Assembly: GCF_008312835.1 (NCBI RefSeq) | Contig: NZ_VSKS01000026.1 | Span: 1 to 64,000, forward strand | Length of the DNA stretch: 64,000 bases | Source of the DNA: Streptomyces marokkonensis | GTDB taxonomy: Bacteria; Actinomycetota; Actinomycetes; Streptomycetales; Streptomycetaceae | Direction of reading: 5' to 3' | Notes under the pieces: model-generated | Seen by the model: only the letters and a program-made list of their open reading frames with translations | Database searches by the model: none | What the model was told of the DNA's origin: nothing | Translations under genes and position numbers: made by a program | Shown here: positions 43,321 through 51,631 of the stretch, in pieces | Position numbering within the stretch: position 1 is the first letter of the stretch | Layout of the letters: each line of letters starts with the position of its first letter

Positions 43321-44316
43321 GTGACAGGGAACGAGGGAGCGATGGGCGAGGCGTCCGCCGGCGAGCCGGACGGAGCACACGCGGGTGACGGAGTCATCGT
43401 CACCCGCGCGCTCACCAAGCGCTACCGCGGCGGACAGCTCGCCGTCGACGGTCTTCACCTGACCGTCCCGGAGGGCAGCGTCTTCGGCTTCCTCGGCCCC
43501 AACGGCTCGGGCAAGACCACCACCATCCGCATGCTGATGGGCCTGATCGAGCCGACCTCCGGCACGGCGCACGTCCTGGGGCGTCCCATGCCCCGCTCCG
43601 CGCGCGCCGTGCTGCCCCACGTCGGCGCCCTCATCGAGGGCCCGGCCCTGTACGGCTTCCTCTCCGGCCGGGACAACCTCCTGCGCTACGACGCCGCCGA
43701 CCCGACCGCCGATCCGCGCACCCGGAGCGCCCGTGTCGCCGCCGCGCTGGACCGGGTGGGCCTCACGGCCGCCTCCGGCAAGAAGGCGAAGGCGTACTCC
43801 CTCGGCATGAAGCAGCGCCTCGGTCTCGCGGCCGCCCTGCTCCAGCCGCGCCGGCTGCTCGTCCTGGACGAGCCGACCAACGGCCTCGACCCGCAGGGCA
43901 TGCGGGAGATCCGCACGCTCATCCGCGCGCTGGCCTCGGACGGCACCACCGTCTTCCTCTCCTCCCACCTCCTCGACGAGATCGAGCAGGTGTGCACGCA
44001 CGCCGCCGTGATGGCACGGGGCCGGCTGATCACCCAGGGGCCGGTAGCCGAGCTGTCGGCGGGCGCCCGGGGCCGGCTGGTCGTGACCACGCCGGACCCG
44101 GTCGACGCGGCGCGGGTGCTGAAGGAGCAGGGAGTCGCCGACCTCGTCGTCGCCGACGACCGGGTGACCGGCGAGGTGCCCGAGCGCGACCTCGCCGAGG
44201 TGAACGCCGCACTGGTCACCGCCGGTGTCCGGGTCCGCGGCCTCGGGGTCGAACGGGCCTCGCTCGAGGACGCGTTCGTGGCGCTGACGGGGGAGGGCTT
44301 CGATGTCGCGGGCTGA
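43321..44316 (+). CDS. ABC transporter ATP-binding protein
   Basis: 331 residues from GTG 43321; ATG 43342, with GAGG five bases before it, is an equally good start (324 residues). Complete ATPase: Walker A GPNGSGKTTT (about 59-68), signature YSLGMKQRLGLA (about 159-170), Walker B LLVLDEPTNGLDPQG (about 179-193), H-loop in VFLSSHLLDE. The CcmA/NatA-like form with a C-terminal ~100-residue accessory domain indicates an ABC-2 exporter. Its partner permease overlaps by 14 bases. The LolA-like gene directly upstream suggests a role in lipid or lipoprotein handling (inference). Confidence 0.93.
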   Translation: MTGNEGAMGEASAGEPDGAHAGDGVIVTRALTKRYRGGQLAVDGLHLTVPEGSVFGFLGPNGSGKTTTIRMLMGLIEPTSGTAHVLGRPMPRSARAVLPHVGALIEGPALYGFLSGRDNLLRYDAADPTADPRTRSARVAAALDRVGLTAASGKKAKAYSLGMKQRLGLAAALLQPRRLLVLDEPTNGLDPQGMREIRTLIRALASDGTTVFLSSHLLDEIEQVCTHAAVMARGRLITQGPVAELSAGARGRLVVTTPDPVDAARVLKEQGVADLVVADDRVTGEVPERDLAEVNAALVTAGVRVRGLGVERASLEDAFVALTGEGFDVAG

Positions 44317-45172
44317 AGCGGTGCCAAGGGTGAGCCCGCTGTGGACCCTCGGCCTGTTCCGCAGCGAGCTGCTCACCACCTTCCGGCGCTGGCGCACCCT
44401 CGCCCTGCTGGGGGTGCTGGCGGCCGTGCCGGTCCTGATCGGCGTCGCCGTGCGGATCGAGACCGGTGACGGCTCGTCGGCCGGGGGCGGGGGCGGCGAA
44501 GGGCCCGCGTTCATCTCGCAGATCACCAACAACGGACTGTTCCTGGTCTTCACCGGGCTCGCCGCGACCCTGCCGTTCTTCCTGCCCATGGCGATCGGTG
44601 TCGTCGCGGGCGACTCCCTCGCCGGCGAGGCGAACGCCGGCACCCTGCGCTACCTCCTGGTCGCTCCCGCCGGCCGGACCCGCCTGCTGCTCACCAAGTA
44701 CGCGACGGTCATGGTCTTCTGCCTGGTCGCCACGCTGGTGGTCGCCGTCTCGGCGCTGCTCGTCGGCGCGCTGCTGTTCCCCCTGGGCGATCTCACCACC
44801 ATCTCGGGCACCCGGATCAGCTTCGGCGAGGGCCTGGTCAGAGCCCTGCTCATCGCCCTGGTCGTCGCCGCGTCCCTGACCGGCGTCGCGGCGCTCGGCC
44901 TGTTCGTCTCCACGCTGACCAACAGCGGCATCGCGGCGATGGCGACCACGGTCGGGCTGCTGATCACGGTCCAGATCCTCGACCAGATCCCCCAGCTGCA
45001 CGCCCTGCACCCCTACCTCTTCTCCCACTACTGGCTGTCCTTCGCCGACCTGATGCGCGAACCGGTCCACTGGGACGACCTGACGAGGAACCTGGGACTT
45101 CAGGCCCTCTACGCGGCGGTGTTCGGCTCGGCGGCCTGGGCGAGGTTCACGTCGAAGGACATCACCGCGTAG
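44303..45172 (+). CDS. ABC-2 type transporter permease
   Basis: 289 residues from ATG 44303, inside the end of the ATPase gene. Six hydrophobic helices (about 30-50, 80-105, 135-160, 180-210, 215-232, 262-280) and an extracellular Gly-rich loop after helix 1, the usual ABC-2 permease layout; GVVAGDSLAGEANAGTLRYLL is the conserved cytoplasmic coupling segment. Pairs with the upstream ATPase. Substrate unknown. Confidence 0.9.
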   Translation: MSRAEAVPRVSPLWTLGLFRSELLTTFRRWRTLALLGVLAAVPVLIGVAVRIETGDGSSAGGGGGEGPAFISQITNNGLFLVFTGLAATLPFFLPMAIGVVAGDSLAGEANAGTLRYLLVAPAGRTRLLLTKYATVMVFCLVATLVVAVSALLVGALLFPLGDLTTISGTRISFGEGLVRALLIALVVAASLTGVAALGLFVSTLTNSGIAAMATTVGLLITVQILDQIPQLHALHPYLFSHYWLSFADLMREPVHWDDLTRNLGLQALYAAVFGSAAWARFTSKDITA

Positions 45173-45203
45173 GGGAGGCGGTGGCGACGCGCGACGCGCC
45201 CCG

Positions 45204-45788
45204 TCAGGCGGCCTCGTAAGGGAAACGGGCGAGGGGTGCCTCCCGGGCGAAGAACGTCTTGGCGCGGGCCAGGGCGTCGGTGTCCTTCAGGACGTCGCCC
45301 GGCCTGCTGCCGTTGCCGAGCAGCACGCCACCGAAGCACATTCCCATGTACGCCGCCGAGTTGTTCAGCGTGCCGGCCAGTGGATCGGCGACCTCCGGCT
45401 CCTGGTGCGCGAGCGCGGTGACGCCCCACAGGGTGCGCCCCGCCATCGTCGACTTGAAGTCCAGCCCCGGCGTGCGCAGCCAGCCCGACCAGTGGTCCAG
45501 GTAGCGCTTGGCCTGCGCGGACACCGAGTACCAGTACAGCGGCGAGGCGATCACCACGTCCGTCGCCGCGAGGGTGGCGTCCAGCAGCAGGGCCACGGGG
45601 CCCTCGGTGGGGCGCACGTGGTCGCTGTCGTGGCGCAGGTCTTCGAAGTCGGGGACGGGGTGGGCGGTGAGGTCGATCCACTGCTGCTCCACGTCGGAGG
45701 GAAGTTGTTCGGCGGCCCGGCGGGCCAGCAGTTCGGTGTTGCCGTCGGGGCGGGAGCTGGCCAGGACGAAGAGGAAGCGGCGGGTCAT
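45204..45788 (-). CDS. Flavodoxin-fold NAD(P)H-dependent oxidoreductase
   Basis: 194 residues. ATG 45788 lies six bases after GGGG and is preferred over ATG 45794, which abuts it. Flavodoxin-like reductase: FMN phosphate loop FVLASSRPDGNTELLARRA (about 7-25), ASPLYWYSVSAQAKRYLDHW (about 88-107), and GVTALAHQEPEVAD. Likely FMN-dependent quinone or nitro-compound reductase. Alone between two converging or parallel genes with no operon partner. Confidence 0.86.
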   Translation of the reverse strand: MTRRFLFVLASSRPDGNTELLARRAAEQLPSDVEQQWIDLTAHPVPDFEDLRHDSDHVRPTEGPVALLLDATLAATDVVIASPLYWYSVSAQAKRYLDHWSGWLRTPGLDFKSTMAGRTLWGVTALAHQEPEVADPLAGTLNNSAAYMGMCFGGVLLGNGSRPGDVLKDTDALARAKTFFAREAPLARFPYEAA

Positions 45789-45869
45789 GATCATCCCCAA
45801 GATGCTCGGCGTACGCCAGTTACAGGCATCTGCATCATATGTACATGCAAGCAAATCGCCAAGGTTCGC

Positions 45870-47039
45870 TCAGCCGACGGCGCCGCGACGCTCCGCCTCC
45901 CGCGCGACGGCGAGCAGCACCTCCTCCCGCCCCCGTGGCGCCACCAACTGGAGGCCCGCCGGACAGCCGTCGCCGCCGAACCCGGCCGGCACGCTCAGCG
46001 CGGGGTGACCGCTGACGTTGAACGCCCAGGTGAGCGAGGTCGAGTAGACGTCACCTGGGCCGTCGTGGCCGTGCGGGGCCGTGGGCGCCGTGGGGGTGAG
46101 CAGCAGGCCGGTGCGGGCGAAGAGGGCGTCCAGGCGCCGGTCGTTCCCGGTACGGACGCGGTGGGCGTCGGCCGGATCGGCGCCGGGCGTGCGCAGGGCG
46201 AGCCAGGCCGGGGCGGGGTCGAGGAGCAGCGGCGGCTCCGGGGGACGTACGAGTCGTACGACACCGGCGTCGGCCAGCCGCCCGGCCGCCGCACGGGCCA
46301 GGGCCACGGGCTCGGGATCGGGGACGGCGAATCCGAGGTCCGGCGACCAGGTGGCGGTGACGGGAAAGGACGGAACCGCCCCGGCCCCGCCGGCCGGCCC
46401 CGACACCACCCGCCACCAGGCGGCCGCGTCCGCCGCCGTGCGGGTGAGGACCCCGGGCGCCGCGAGGCCCGTGCGGTCGGGCGAGGGCAGACGGCCGCCC
46501 GTGACCTTCAGCCCGACGACCCCGCACCACGCCGCCGGGATCCGCACCGAGCCCGCCCCGTCACTGCCCGTCGCCAGCGGCACCAGCCCGGCCGCCACCG
46601 CCACCGCCGACCCGGCCGAGGAGCCGCCGGGCGTACGGTCCGCCCGCCACGGGTTGACGGTGCGGCCGCGCGCCCCGAGCCCCCACGTCTGCCACGGCGT
46701 CCCCGGGCCGGGCACGGAGGTGGCGCCGACCGGGACACAGCCGGCCCCGATCAGCGGGCCCGCCGCACGCAGCCCGCGCGGCCCCTTGACCGCGACCGGC
46801 ACCCCGGCCAGCGGCAGCCGCTCCCCGGCGGCGACCCGCGCGTCCACGTCCCCCGCCCGCCGCAGCGCCTCCCCGCCCCACACCTCGAGGAACGCGCACA
46901 CCACCGGATCCGCCCGCCCGATCCGCTCCAGCGCCTCCGCGACCACGTCCACGGCCCGCAGCCGCCGCCCGCGTACGGCGGAGGCGATCTCCTCGACCGA
47001 GGCGGACACACGACGGTCGTACTCCTGGCTGTCCGGCAC
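45870..47039 (-). CDS. Amidase-signature family hydrolase
   Basis: 389 residues from GTG 47039 (AGGGGGC upstream). Amidase signature enzyme with the Ser-cisSer-Lys triad: Lys in VPVAVKGPRGLR (about 84), Ser in TPGGSSAGSAVAVAAG (about 140) and the nucleophile Ser in GSDGAGSVRIPAAWCGVVGLK-type segment (about 163). At 389 residues it is shorter than the usual 450-500, and the segment after the catalytic Lys is abbreviated. Substrate unknown. Tends to be an orphan gene; no pathway partner here. Confidence 0.85.
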   Translation of the reverse strand: MPDSQEYDRRVSASVEEIASAVRGRRLRAVDVVAEALERIGRADPVVCAFLEVWGGEALRRAGDVDARVAAGERLPLAGVPVAVKGPRGLRAAGPLIGAGCVPVGATSVPGPGTPWQTWGLGARGRTVNPWRADRTPGGSSAGSAVAVAAGLVPLATGSDGAGSVRIPAAWCGVVGLKVTGGRLPSPDRTGLAAPGVLTRTAADAAAWWRVVSGPAGGAGAVPSFPVTATWSPDLGFAVPDPEPVALARAAAGRLADAGVVRLVRPPEPPLLLDPAPAWLALRTPGADPADAHRVRTGNDRRLDALFARTGLLLTPTAPTAPHGHDGPGDVYSTSLTWAFNVSGHPALSVPAGFGGDGCPAGLQLVAPRGREEVLLAVAREAERRGAVG

Positions 47040-47196
47040 ACCTGCCCCCTGAGCGGTCCCCGCCGCCCACGGTACGTGCCGCACGTCGGCGGCAGGGTGG
47101 TACCGATACGCCGGCCGGGCGTGCGCGATCGCGGGGGCGTGCCCTGGGTGCCCCCTGCCGCTGATCAGGCCGGACGCGGACCGGGCGGCCGATGCG

Positions 47197-47706
47197 TCAG
47201 CGGGTCGCCCCCGTCAGACGGGCCAGTGACTCCGTGCCGCGGGGCGGCCGGCCGCTCAGGTCGCCCAGCCGCCATTCCGGCACCCACGGCACGCGGTACA
47301 CGTCGATCACCGACTCGATGAGCCGGATCCGGTGGGCGAGGGGGCGCGGCAGCCGTCCCGGCGCGTCCGCCACCAGGACCACGGCGTCCAGGTCGAGCCC
47401 CTGGGGCGCCTCCTGGCGCCGGAACACCTCCGTGGCCGGGACCACGGCGTCCAGGCCGGCCGCGTGGGTCCGGGCGACGAGCAGCACCGACCGCGGACCG
47501 GCGGGCCCGGGCCAGGCGCGTCCGCCGTCATGACCGCCGTAGACCGCGGCGAGCGTCGAGACACCGGCGCCGCCGTGCAGGCCCACCCAGGAGAAGCGCC
47601 GGGCCGTCGCCTGTGCGTGGGCGGACTCCGGCGGGGCCGCCGCCTCCGGTGCCGCCACCGGCCCTCGGATCCAGATCTCCGGTCCCTCTCGCATGCCTGT
47701 CCGCAT
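47197..47706 (-). CDS. Degenerate P-loop-like protein (DUF6668-type)
   Basis: 169 residues from ATG 47706 (AGGAGAGGGG upstream). The centre has GLHGGAGVSTLAAVYGG (about 51-67), shaped like the deviant Walker A of ParA/MinD-type proteins but with the Lys replaced by Val. The next strands, SVLLVARTHAAGLDA and LDLDAVVLVADAPGRLP, continue the Rossmann order of such proteins. I think this is the Streptomyces family listed as DUF6668, by memory only. Without the Lys, ATP hydrolysis is doubtful. It is divergent from a TPR gene 159 bp away. Related sequences are found in conjugative or secretion-like loci in actinobacteria (recollection). Confidence 0.65.
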   Translation of the reverse strand: MRTGMREGPEIWIRGPVAAPEAAAPPESAHAQATARRFSWVGLHGGAGVSTLAAVYGGHDGGRAWPGPAGPRSVLLVARTHAAGLDAVVPATEVFRRQEAPQGLDLDAVVLVADAPGRLPRPLAHRIRLIESVIDVYRVPWVPEWRLGDLSGRPPRGTESLARLTGATR

Positions 47707-47865
47707 GCCCCCTCTCCTGCTCGCCTCCTCGATCCTCATGCCGCAGGGCGGGCGGGAAACCGGCGTGGCCGGTCGTTGGGACGAGCCTGTGACAACGCGG
47801 TGACGTGAGAAGCGCGGGCGAGCGGACAGACTCGACGGTAGGTGTACGACCCGAATGAGGGGACG

Positions 47866-49083
47866 ATGGCTCGACTCAGCCGCGAGAACAAGCGGGAACA
47901 GCAGCAGGCCGCGCACGCGGCGAACCTTGCGGCGGCGCCGATCGACGTCCGTGTCCCCGTCGGCGGCGGGGCCGGCACGGGCGGGGCGTCGGTCGGCGGG
48001 GTACCGGTGTTCGCGGGGCCCGGCGAGGAGATCCAGCAGGCGGTGCTGAACCGTCTGCACCGCATCGCCGTCGCCTCCGGGCACGCCGTCCTCGCCACCG
48101 TGCACGACGAACGCATCGGCTACGTCGTCCCGCTCCAGGTCGACCCGGACGGCTCCAGCCACTTCACGGGCCGGCCGGCACGGATCCGCCCGGCGCAGGA
48201 GCCGGCGCGGGGGGCCGATCCGGTACGGCGCGCGGAGCCCGCGCCGGGAGCGGGGCCCGACGCGGACCGGCCGACGCACCTCCTGCGCTCCGTGCCGGAG
48301 CCGCAGGCACCGAAGGGCCCGGCTCCCGTACGGGACGCCGCCCCCACCTTCCGGCTGCGACCGGTCCCCGGAGCGGGGGCTCCCCGGGACGTCGTACCGA
48401 CCTTCGAGCTGCGGGCCCTGCCCGCGTCGGCGGAGGCCACGCCGGGCACGGTCGCGCCCCCGACCGGCGCCTTCGGTCCGCCTCCGCCCATGGACGCGCG
48501 CCCCGCGGAACCGTCCCCCGCTCCCGAGCCCGTGCTCGACCCCGACCCCAGGCCCACCCCGCCGCGCGGGTTCGACGCCGTGGCGGAGGCGGTGCTCGGT
48601 GACGAGCCCCTCGCCGCGTCCGGCGAGAACCACCTCGCCGAGCCCATGGCCCGGGTCAACGAGGCCGTCCGGTCCGGCCGGATCGACACGGCCGCCCGCC
48701 TGGCCGGGGAGACCGTGGCGGAGGCGTCGGCCACCCTGGGGCCGGAGCACCCCGAGGTCCTCCGCCTGCGCGAACTCACCGCGTACATCGCCTACCTGGC
48801 CGGTGAGCCGCTGCACGCCTTCCGGCTGTCCCTCGACCTCGCCCTGATCTGCCGCCGCGCGCGGGACACGGAGGCCGCCTACGGCAACGTCCGCAGCGCG
48901 GCCACCGCGTGGCGCGCGGTGCGCGACCCGCTGCTCGGACTGGAGCTCGGGCACGAGCTGATCGCGCTGTGGACCGAGCTCGCCGCCGAGGGCGGCCCCG
49001 CCGCCGACGAGATCGAGGAACTGGAGTCCGCCCGCGCCCGCATGGGCCGCCTGACCGAACGGGCCCGCACGCGGCAGACCTGA
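47866..49083 (+). CDS. Tetratricopeptide-repeat protein with N-terminal basic domain
   Basis: 405 residues from ATG 47866, GAGGGGACG before it. The N-terminus MARLSRENKREQQQAA is basic and helical; residues 25-110 form a small compact domain (EEIQQAVLNRLHRIAVASGH); about 115-265 is a long Pro/Ala/Arg-rich linker; about 275-390 is a helical repeat region that reads as TPR-like (LAEPMARVNEAVRSGRID, GEPLHAFRLSLDLALICRRA). No enzymatic motif. Cytoplasmic. It is paired divergently with the degenerate P-loop protein, and TPRs suggest a scaffold function. Confidence 0.65.
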   Translation: MARLSRENKREQQQAAHAANLAAAPIDVRVPVGGGAGTGGASVGGVPVFAGPGEEIQQAVLNRLHRIAVASGHAVLATVHDERIGYVVPLQVDPDGSSHFTGRPARIRPAQEPARGADPVRRAEPAPGAGPDADRPTHLLRSVPEPQAPKGPAPVRDAAPTFRLRPVPGAGAPRDVVPTFELRALPASAEATPGTVAPPTGAFGPPPPMDARPAEPSPAPEPVLDPDPRPTPPRGFDAVAEAVLGDEPLAASGENHLAEPMARVNEAVRSGRIDTAARLAGETVAEASATLGPEHPEVLRLRELTAYIAYLAGEPLHAFRLSLDLALICRRARDTEAAYGNVRSAATAWRAVRDPLLGLELGHELIALWTELAAEGGPAADEIEELESARARMGRLTERARTRQT

Positions 49084-49111
49084 ACCGTTCCCGTCCCGGC
49101 GGCCCCCGTCC

Positions 49112-49585
49112 CTAGTGCAGGCAGAATTCGTTGCCTTCCGGGTCGGCCATCACCAGCCACCCCCCGGAAGGCTCCTCCACCCGCCGCAGCACACGCGCGC
49201 CGAGCCCCTCCAGGCGCGCGAGTTCCTCCTCGCGGCGCCCCTCCCCGGGGTGCAGATCGAGGTGCAGCCGGTTCTTGACCGTCTTCTCCTCCGGTACGCG
49301 CTGGAACAGCAGGCGCCGACCGCGGCCGGTGCCGCTCTCCTCCTCGTACGGGTCGTCGGGATGCCGTACCGCGGCCAGGTCGCGCCAGGCGCGGCGGCCG
49401 TGGGACTCGACGGTGAGCCCGGCCGGAACGGCTCCCGCGCCGAGCAGCTTCCCGATGAGGGCGCTGTTGTCCTCGACCACGTAGCGGAGGGCGGCGGCCC
49501 AGAAGTCGGCCTGTGCGTGCGGGTCGGCCGCGTCGACGACGACCTTCCAGTGGACGGGCGTGCCCGGAGTCGGTGTCTGCGTCAT
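49112..49585 (-). CDS. VOC-superfamily (glyoxalase/bleomycin-resistance-like) protein
   Basis: 157 residues from ATG 49585; no strong ribosome site. Two beta-alpha-beta-beta-beta units: WKVVVDAADPHAQADFWAAAL (about 13-33) and NRLHLDLHPGEG (about 104-115), ending in WLVMADPEGNEFCLH, the standard closing strand with a metal Glu. Function of such single-copy VOC proteins ranges from isomerases to drug sequestration and cannot be set here. Converges with the TPR gene (28 bp apart). Confidence 0.85.
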   Translation of the reverse strand: MTQTPTPGTPVHWKVVVDAADPHAQADFWAAALRYVVEDNSALIGKLLGAGAVPAGLTVESHGRRAWRDLAAVRHPDDPYEEESGTGRGRRLLFQRVPEEKTVKNRLHLDLHPGEGRREEELARLEGLGARVLRRVEEPSGGWLVMADPEGNEFCLH

Positions 49586-49659
49586 GCGATCAGTTATAGG
49601 ACCCGGCACTGACACCGGCCGGCGGCCCGGCGTCCGGGCCGTCCGTGTCGTGCGCGGGG

Positions 49660-50712
49660 CTACGGCCTGGTCTCCAGCGCGTCCGCCCCCGGTACGGCGG
49701 CCACGCCCTCCGGGCTCCGCGCCGCACCCGCCGTGCCGGCCGGCGCGGCGGGTGCGGCGGGTGCGGCGGGTGCGGCCCCGGCGGTCGCCGGCACGTCGAG
49801 CCCTCCGGCCAGCACGCGGGCGGTCCTGCGGGCGGAGCGCAGCGCGTCCCAGGTGAGCAGGGTGAGCGCCAGCCACACCAGCGCGAAACCGGCCCAGCGC
49901 TCGGGCGGCATGGCCTCCTTGAAGTACACGACGCCGAGCAGGAACTGGAAGACCGGCGCCAGGTACTGCAGCAGTCCCAGAGTCGACAGGGGCACGCGGA
50001 TCGCGGCGGCGCCGAAGCAGACCAGCGGCAGCGCGGTGACCAGTCCGGTCGCGGCGAGCAGCAGCGCGTGCCCCGCGCCCTCGGCGGCGAAGGTGGAGTC
50101 GCCCCGGGCGCCCAGCCACAGCAGGAAGCCCAGCGCGGGAAGGAACTGGATCGCGGTCTCGGCGGCCAGCGACTCGACGCCGCCGAGGTTGACCTTCTTC
50201 TTCACCAGGCCGTACGTGGCGAAGGAGAAGGCGAGGCAGAGCGAGATCCACGGCGGCTGGCCGTAACCGACGGTCAGGACGAGCACCGCCGCGGCCCCGA
50301 CCCCCACCGCCGCCCACTGGGCGGGCCGGAGGCGCTCCTTCAGCAGCAGCACGCCCATCGCGATGGTCACCAGCGGGTTGATGAAGTAGCCGAGGGAGGC
50401 CTCGACGACGTGCCCGGAGTTCACGGACCAGATGTAGACGCCCCAGTTCACGGTGATGACCGACGCGGCGACCGCGACCAGCGCCAGCCTGCGCGGCTGC
50501 CGCAGCAGCTCGCCGAGCCAGGCCCAGCGGCGTATGACCAGCAGGGCGGCGGCCACGAAGACCAGCGACCAGACCATCCGGTGGGCCAGGATCTCCACCG
50601 CTCCCGCGGGCTTGAGCAGGGGCCAGAACAGCGGGACGAGCCCCCACATGCCGTAGGCCGCGAAGCCGTTCAGCAGTCCTATGCGCCGCTCTGCGGCCGA
50701 CTTCCCGGTCAC
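49660..50712 (-). CDS. rarD: EamA/RarD-type permease
   Basis: 350 residues from GTG 50712 (AAGGAGG upstream). Ten hydrophobic helices with the RarD opening LLNGFAAYGMWGLVPLFWPLL and WGVYIWSVNSGHVVEASLGYFINPL. Drug/metabolite transporter superfamily; RarD is linked to chloramphenicol sensitivity in older literature, but the physiological substrate is unknown. The C-terminal ~45 residues are an Ala/Pro repeat tail (AAPAAPAAPAAPAG). Monocistronic. Confidence 0.88.
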   Translation of the reverse strand: MTGKSAAERRIGLLNGFAAYGMWGLVPLFWPLLKPAGAVEILAHRMVWSLVFVAAALLVIRRWAWLGELLRQPRRLALVAVAASVITVNWGVYIWSVNSGHVVEASLGYFINPLVTIAMGVLLLKERLRPAQWAAVGVGAAAVLVLTVGYGQPPWISLCLAFSFATYGLVKKKVNLGGVESLAAETAIQFLPALGFLLWLGARGDSTFAAEGAGHALLLAATGLVTALPLVCFGAAAIRVPLSTLGLLQYLAPVFQFLLGVVYFKEAMPPERWAGFALVWLALTLLTWDALRSARRTARVLAGGLDVPATAGAAPAAPAAPAAPAGTAGAARSPEGVAAVPGADALETRP

Positions 50713-50954
50713 GGGCCCCTCCTTCGTGCCTGACGCGTGCCCTGTGTCCCGCGCCGCTCGCCGAACGCGCGCGCGATGCTCGCGAACGACGGTAACGCCG
50801 GACACCCCCGCGTGTCATGTCCGTACCGGCATACGGTCATGACGGGCTCCGTCGCCGCTCCCGCTCCGGAACATCGCGCGCGGCGACTTGTATCCGCTTT
50901 GTATGCGCACCTCCTTCAATCGCCCCTGTCACCTCGGCGACCACGGGAGGAACC

Positions 50955-51542
50955 ATGCGCATACGGAAGAGACAGGGCCGTCGGCTGCTCGCGGCACTGT
51001 GCGGCCTGGCCGCACTGATGGCGGCCGCCCCGGCCTCGGTCGCGGCACCGGAGAAGGCCTCGGCCGAGCTCCGGGCAACATCGACCCGCCCCGCGTTCCG
51101 CATGCCGTTCGTCTGCGGACAGACCTGGCGCGGCAGCAACTGGCAGGGCCACAGCCCCGCCCACTCCATCGACTGGAACCACTACGACGCGAACGGCACC
51201 CCGGACGACCTCGGCCGCCGCGTCCTCGCCAGCGCCGGCGGCACCGTTCTCTCCTCGTACTACGCCACCGGCACCGGCTACGGGAACACCGTCGTCATCG
51301 GGCACGGCAACGGCTGGCGGACCCGGTACGCGCATCTGAAGTCCCGTGACGTGCAGAAGGGCGACACCGTCTCGCGCGGCCAGCGCATCGGCACGGTCGG
51401 TGCGACGTCCGCGCTCTACGACATCTCCCCGCATCTGCACTACGAGCAGATCCACGACGGCAGTGTCGTCGTCGCCGTCGTCCAGGGCGTCACCTGGTAC
51501 GACTACCTCGCGCGCTACCAGACCAGCACCAACGGCTGCTGA
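50955..51542 (+). CDS. Secreted M23-family peptidase
   Basis: 195 residues from ATG 50955 (GGGAGG). Signal peptide ends near AAP (about 30-35). The M23 beta-sandwich has an AHSIDWNHYD segment (about 64-73) and HLHYEQIHDG, the HxH zinc ligands (about 162-171). The first motif is HxxD rather than the more common HxxxD, though secreted Streptomyces relatives often vary there. Probably a peptidoglycan peptidase or a related extracellular protein. A perfect hairpin lies just past the stop. Confidence 0.85.
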   Translation: MRIRKRQGRRLLAALCGLAALMAAAPASVAAPEKASAELRATSTRPAFRMPFVCGQTWRGSNWQGHSPAHSIDWNHYDANGTPDDLGRRVLASAGGTVLSSYYATGTGYGNTVVIGHGNGWRTRYAHLKSRDVQKGDTVSRGQRIGTVGATSALYDISPHLHYEQIHDGSVVVAVVQGVTWYDYLARYQTSTNGC

Positions 51543-51568
51543 GCCCGGCGCCGCACCGAACCGGGCGA

Positions 51569-51601
51569 GTGGGTACGGCGGCCGCCCGCCGCCGTACCCA
51601 C
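51569..51601. terminator. Bidirectional terminator between M23 gene and AfsR-like gene
   Basis: GTGGGTACGGCGGC (51569-51582) pairs perfectly with 51588-51601 around five bases, 27 bp after the M23 stop and 31 bp beyond the end of the convergent regulator gene, so it can serve both strands. Confidence 0.82.
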
Positions 51602-51631
51602 GGGTCCGGTGCCGTCCCTCCCCCCACCGGC

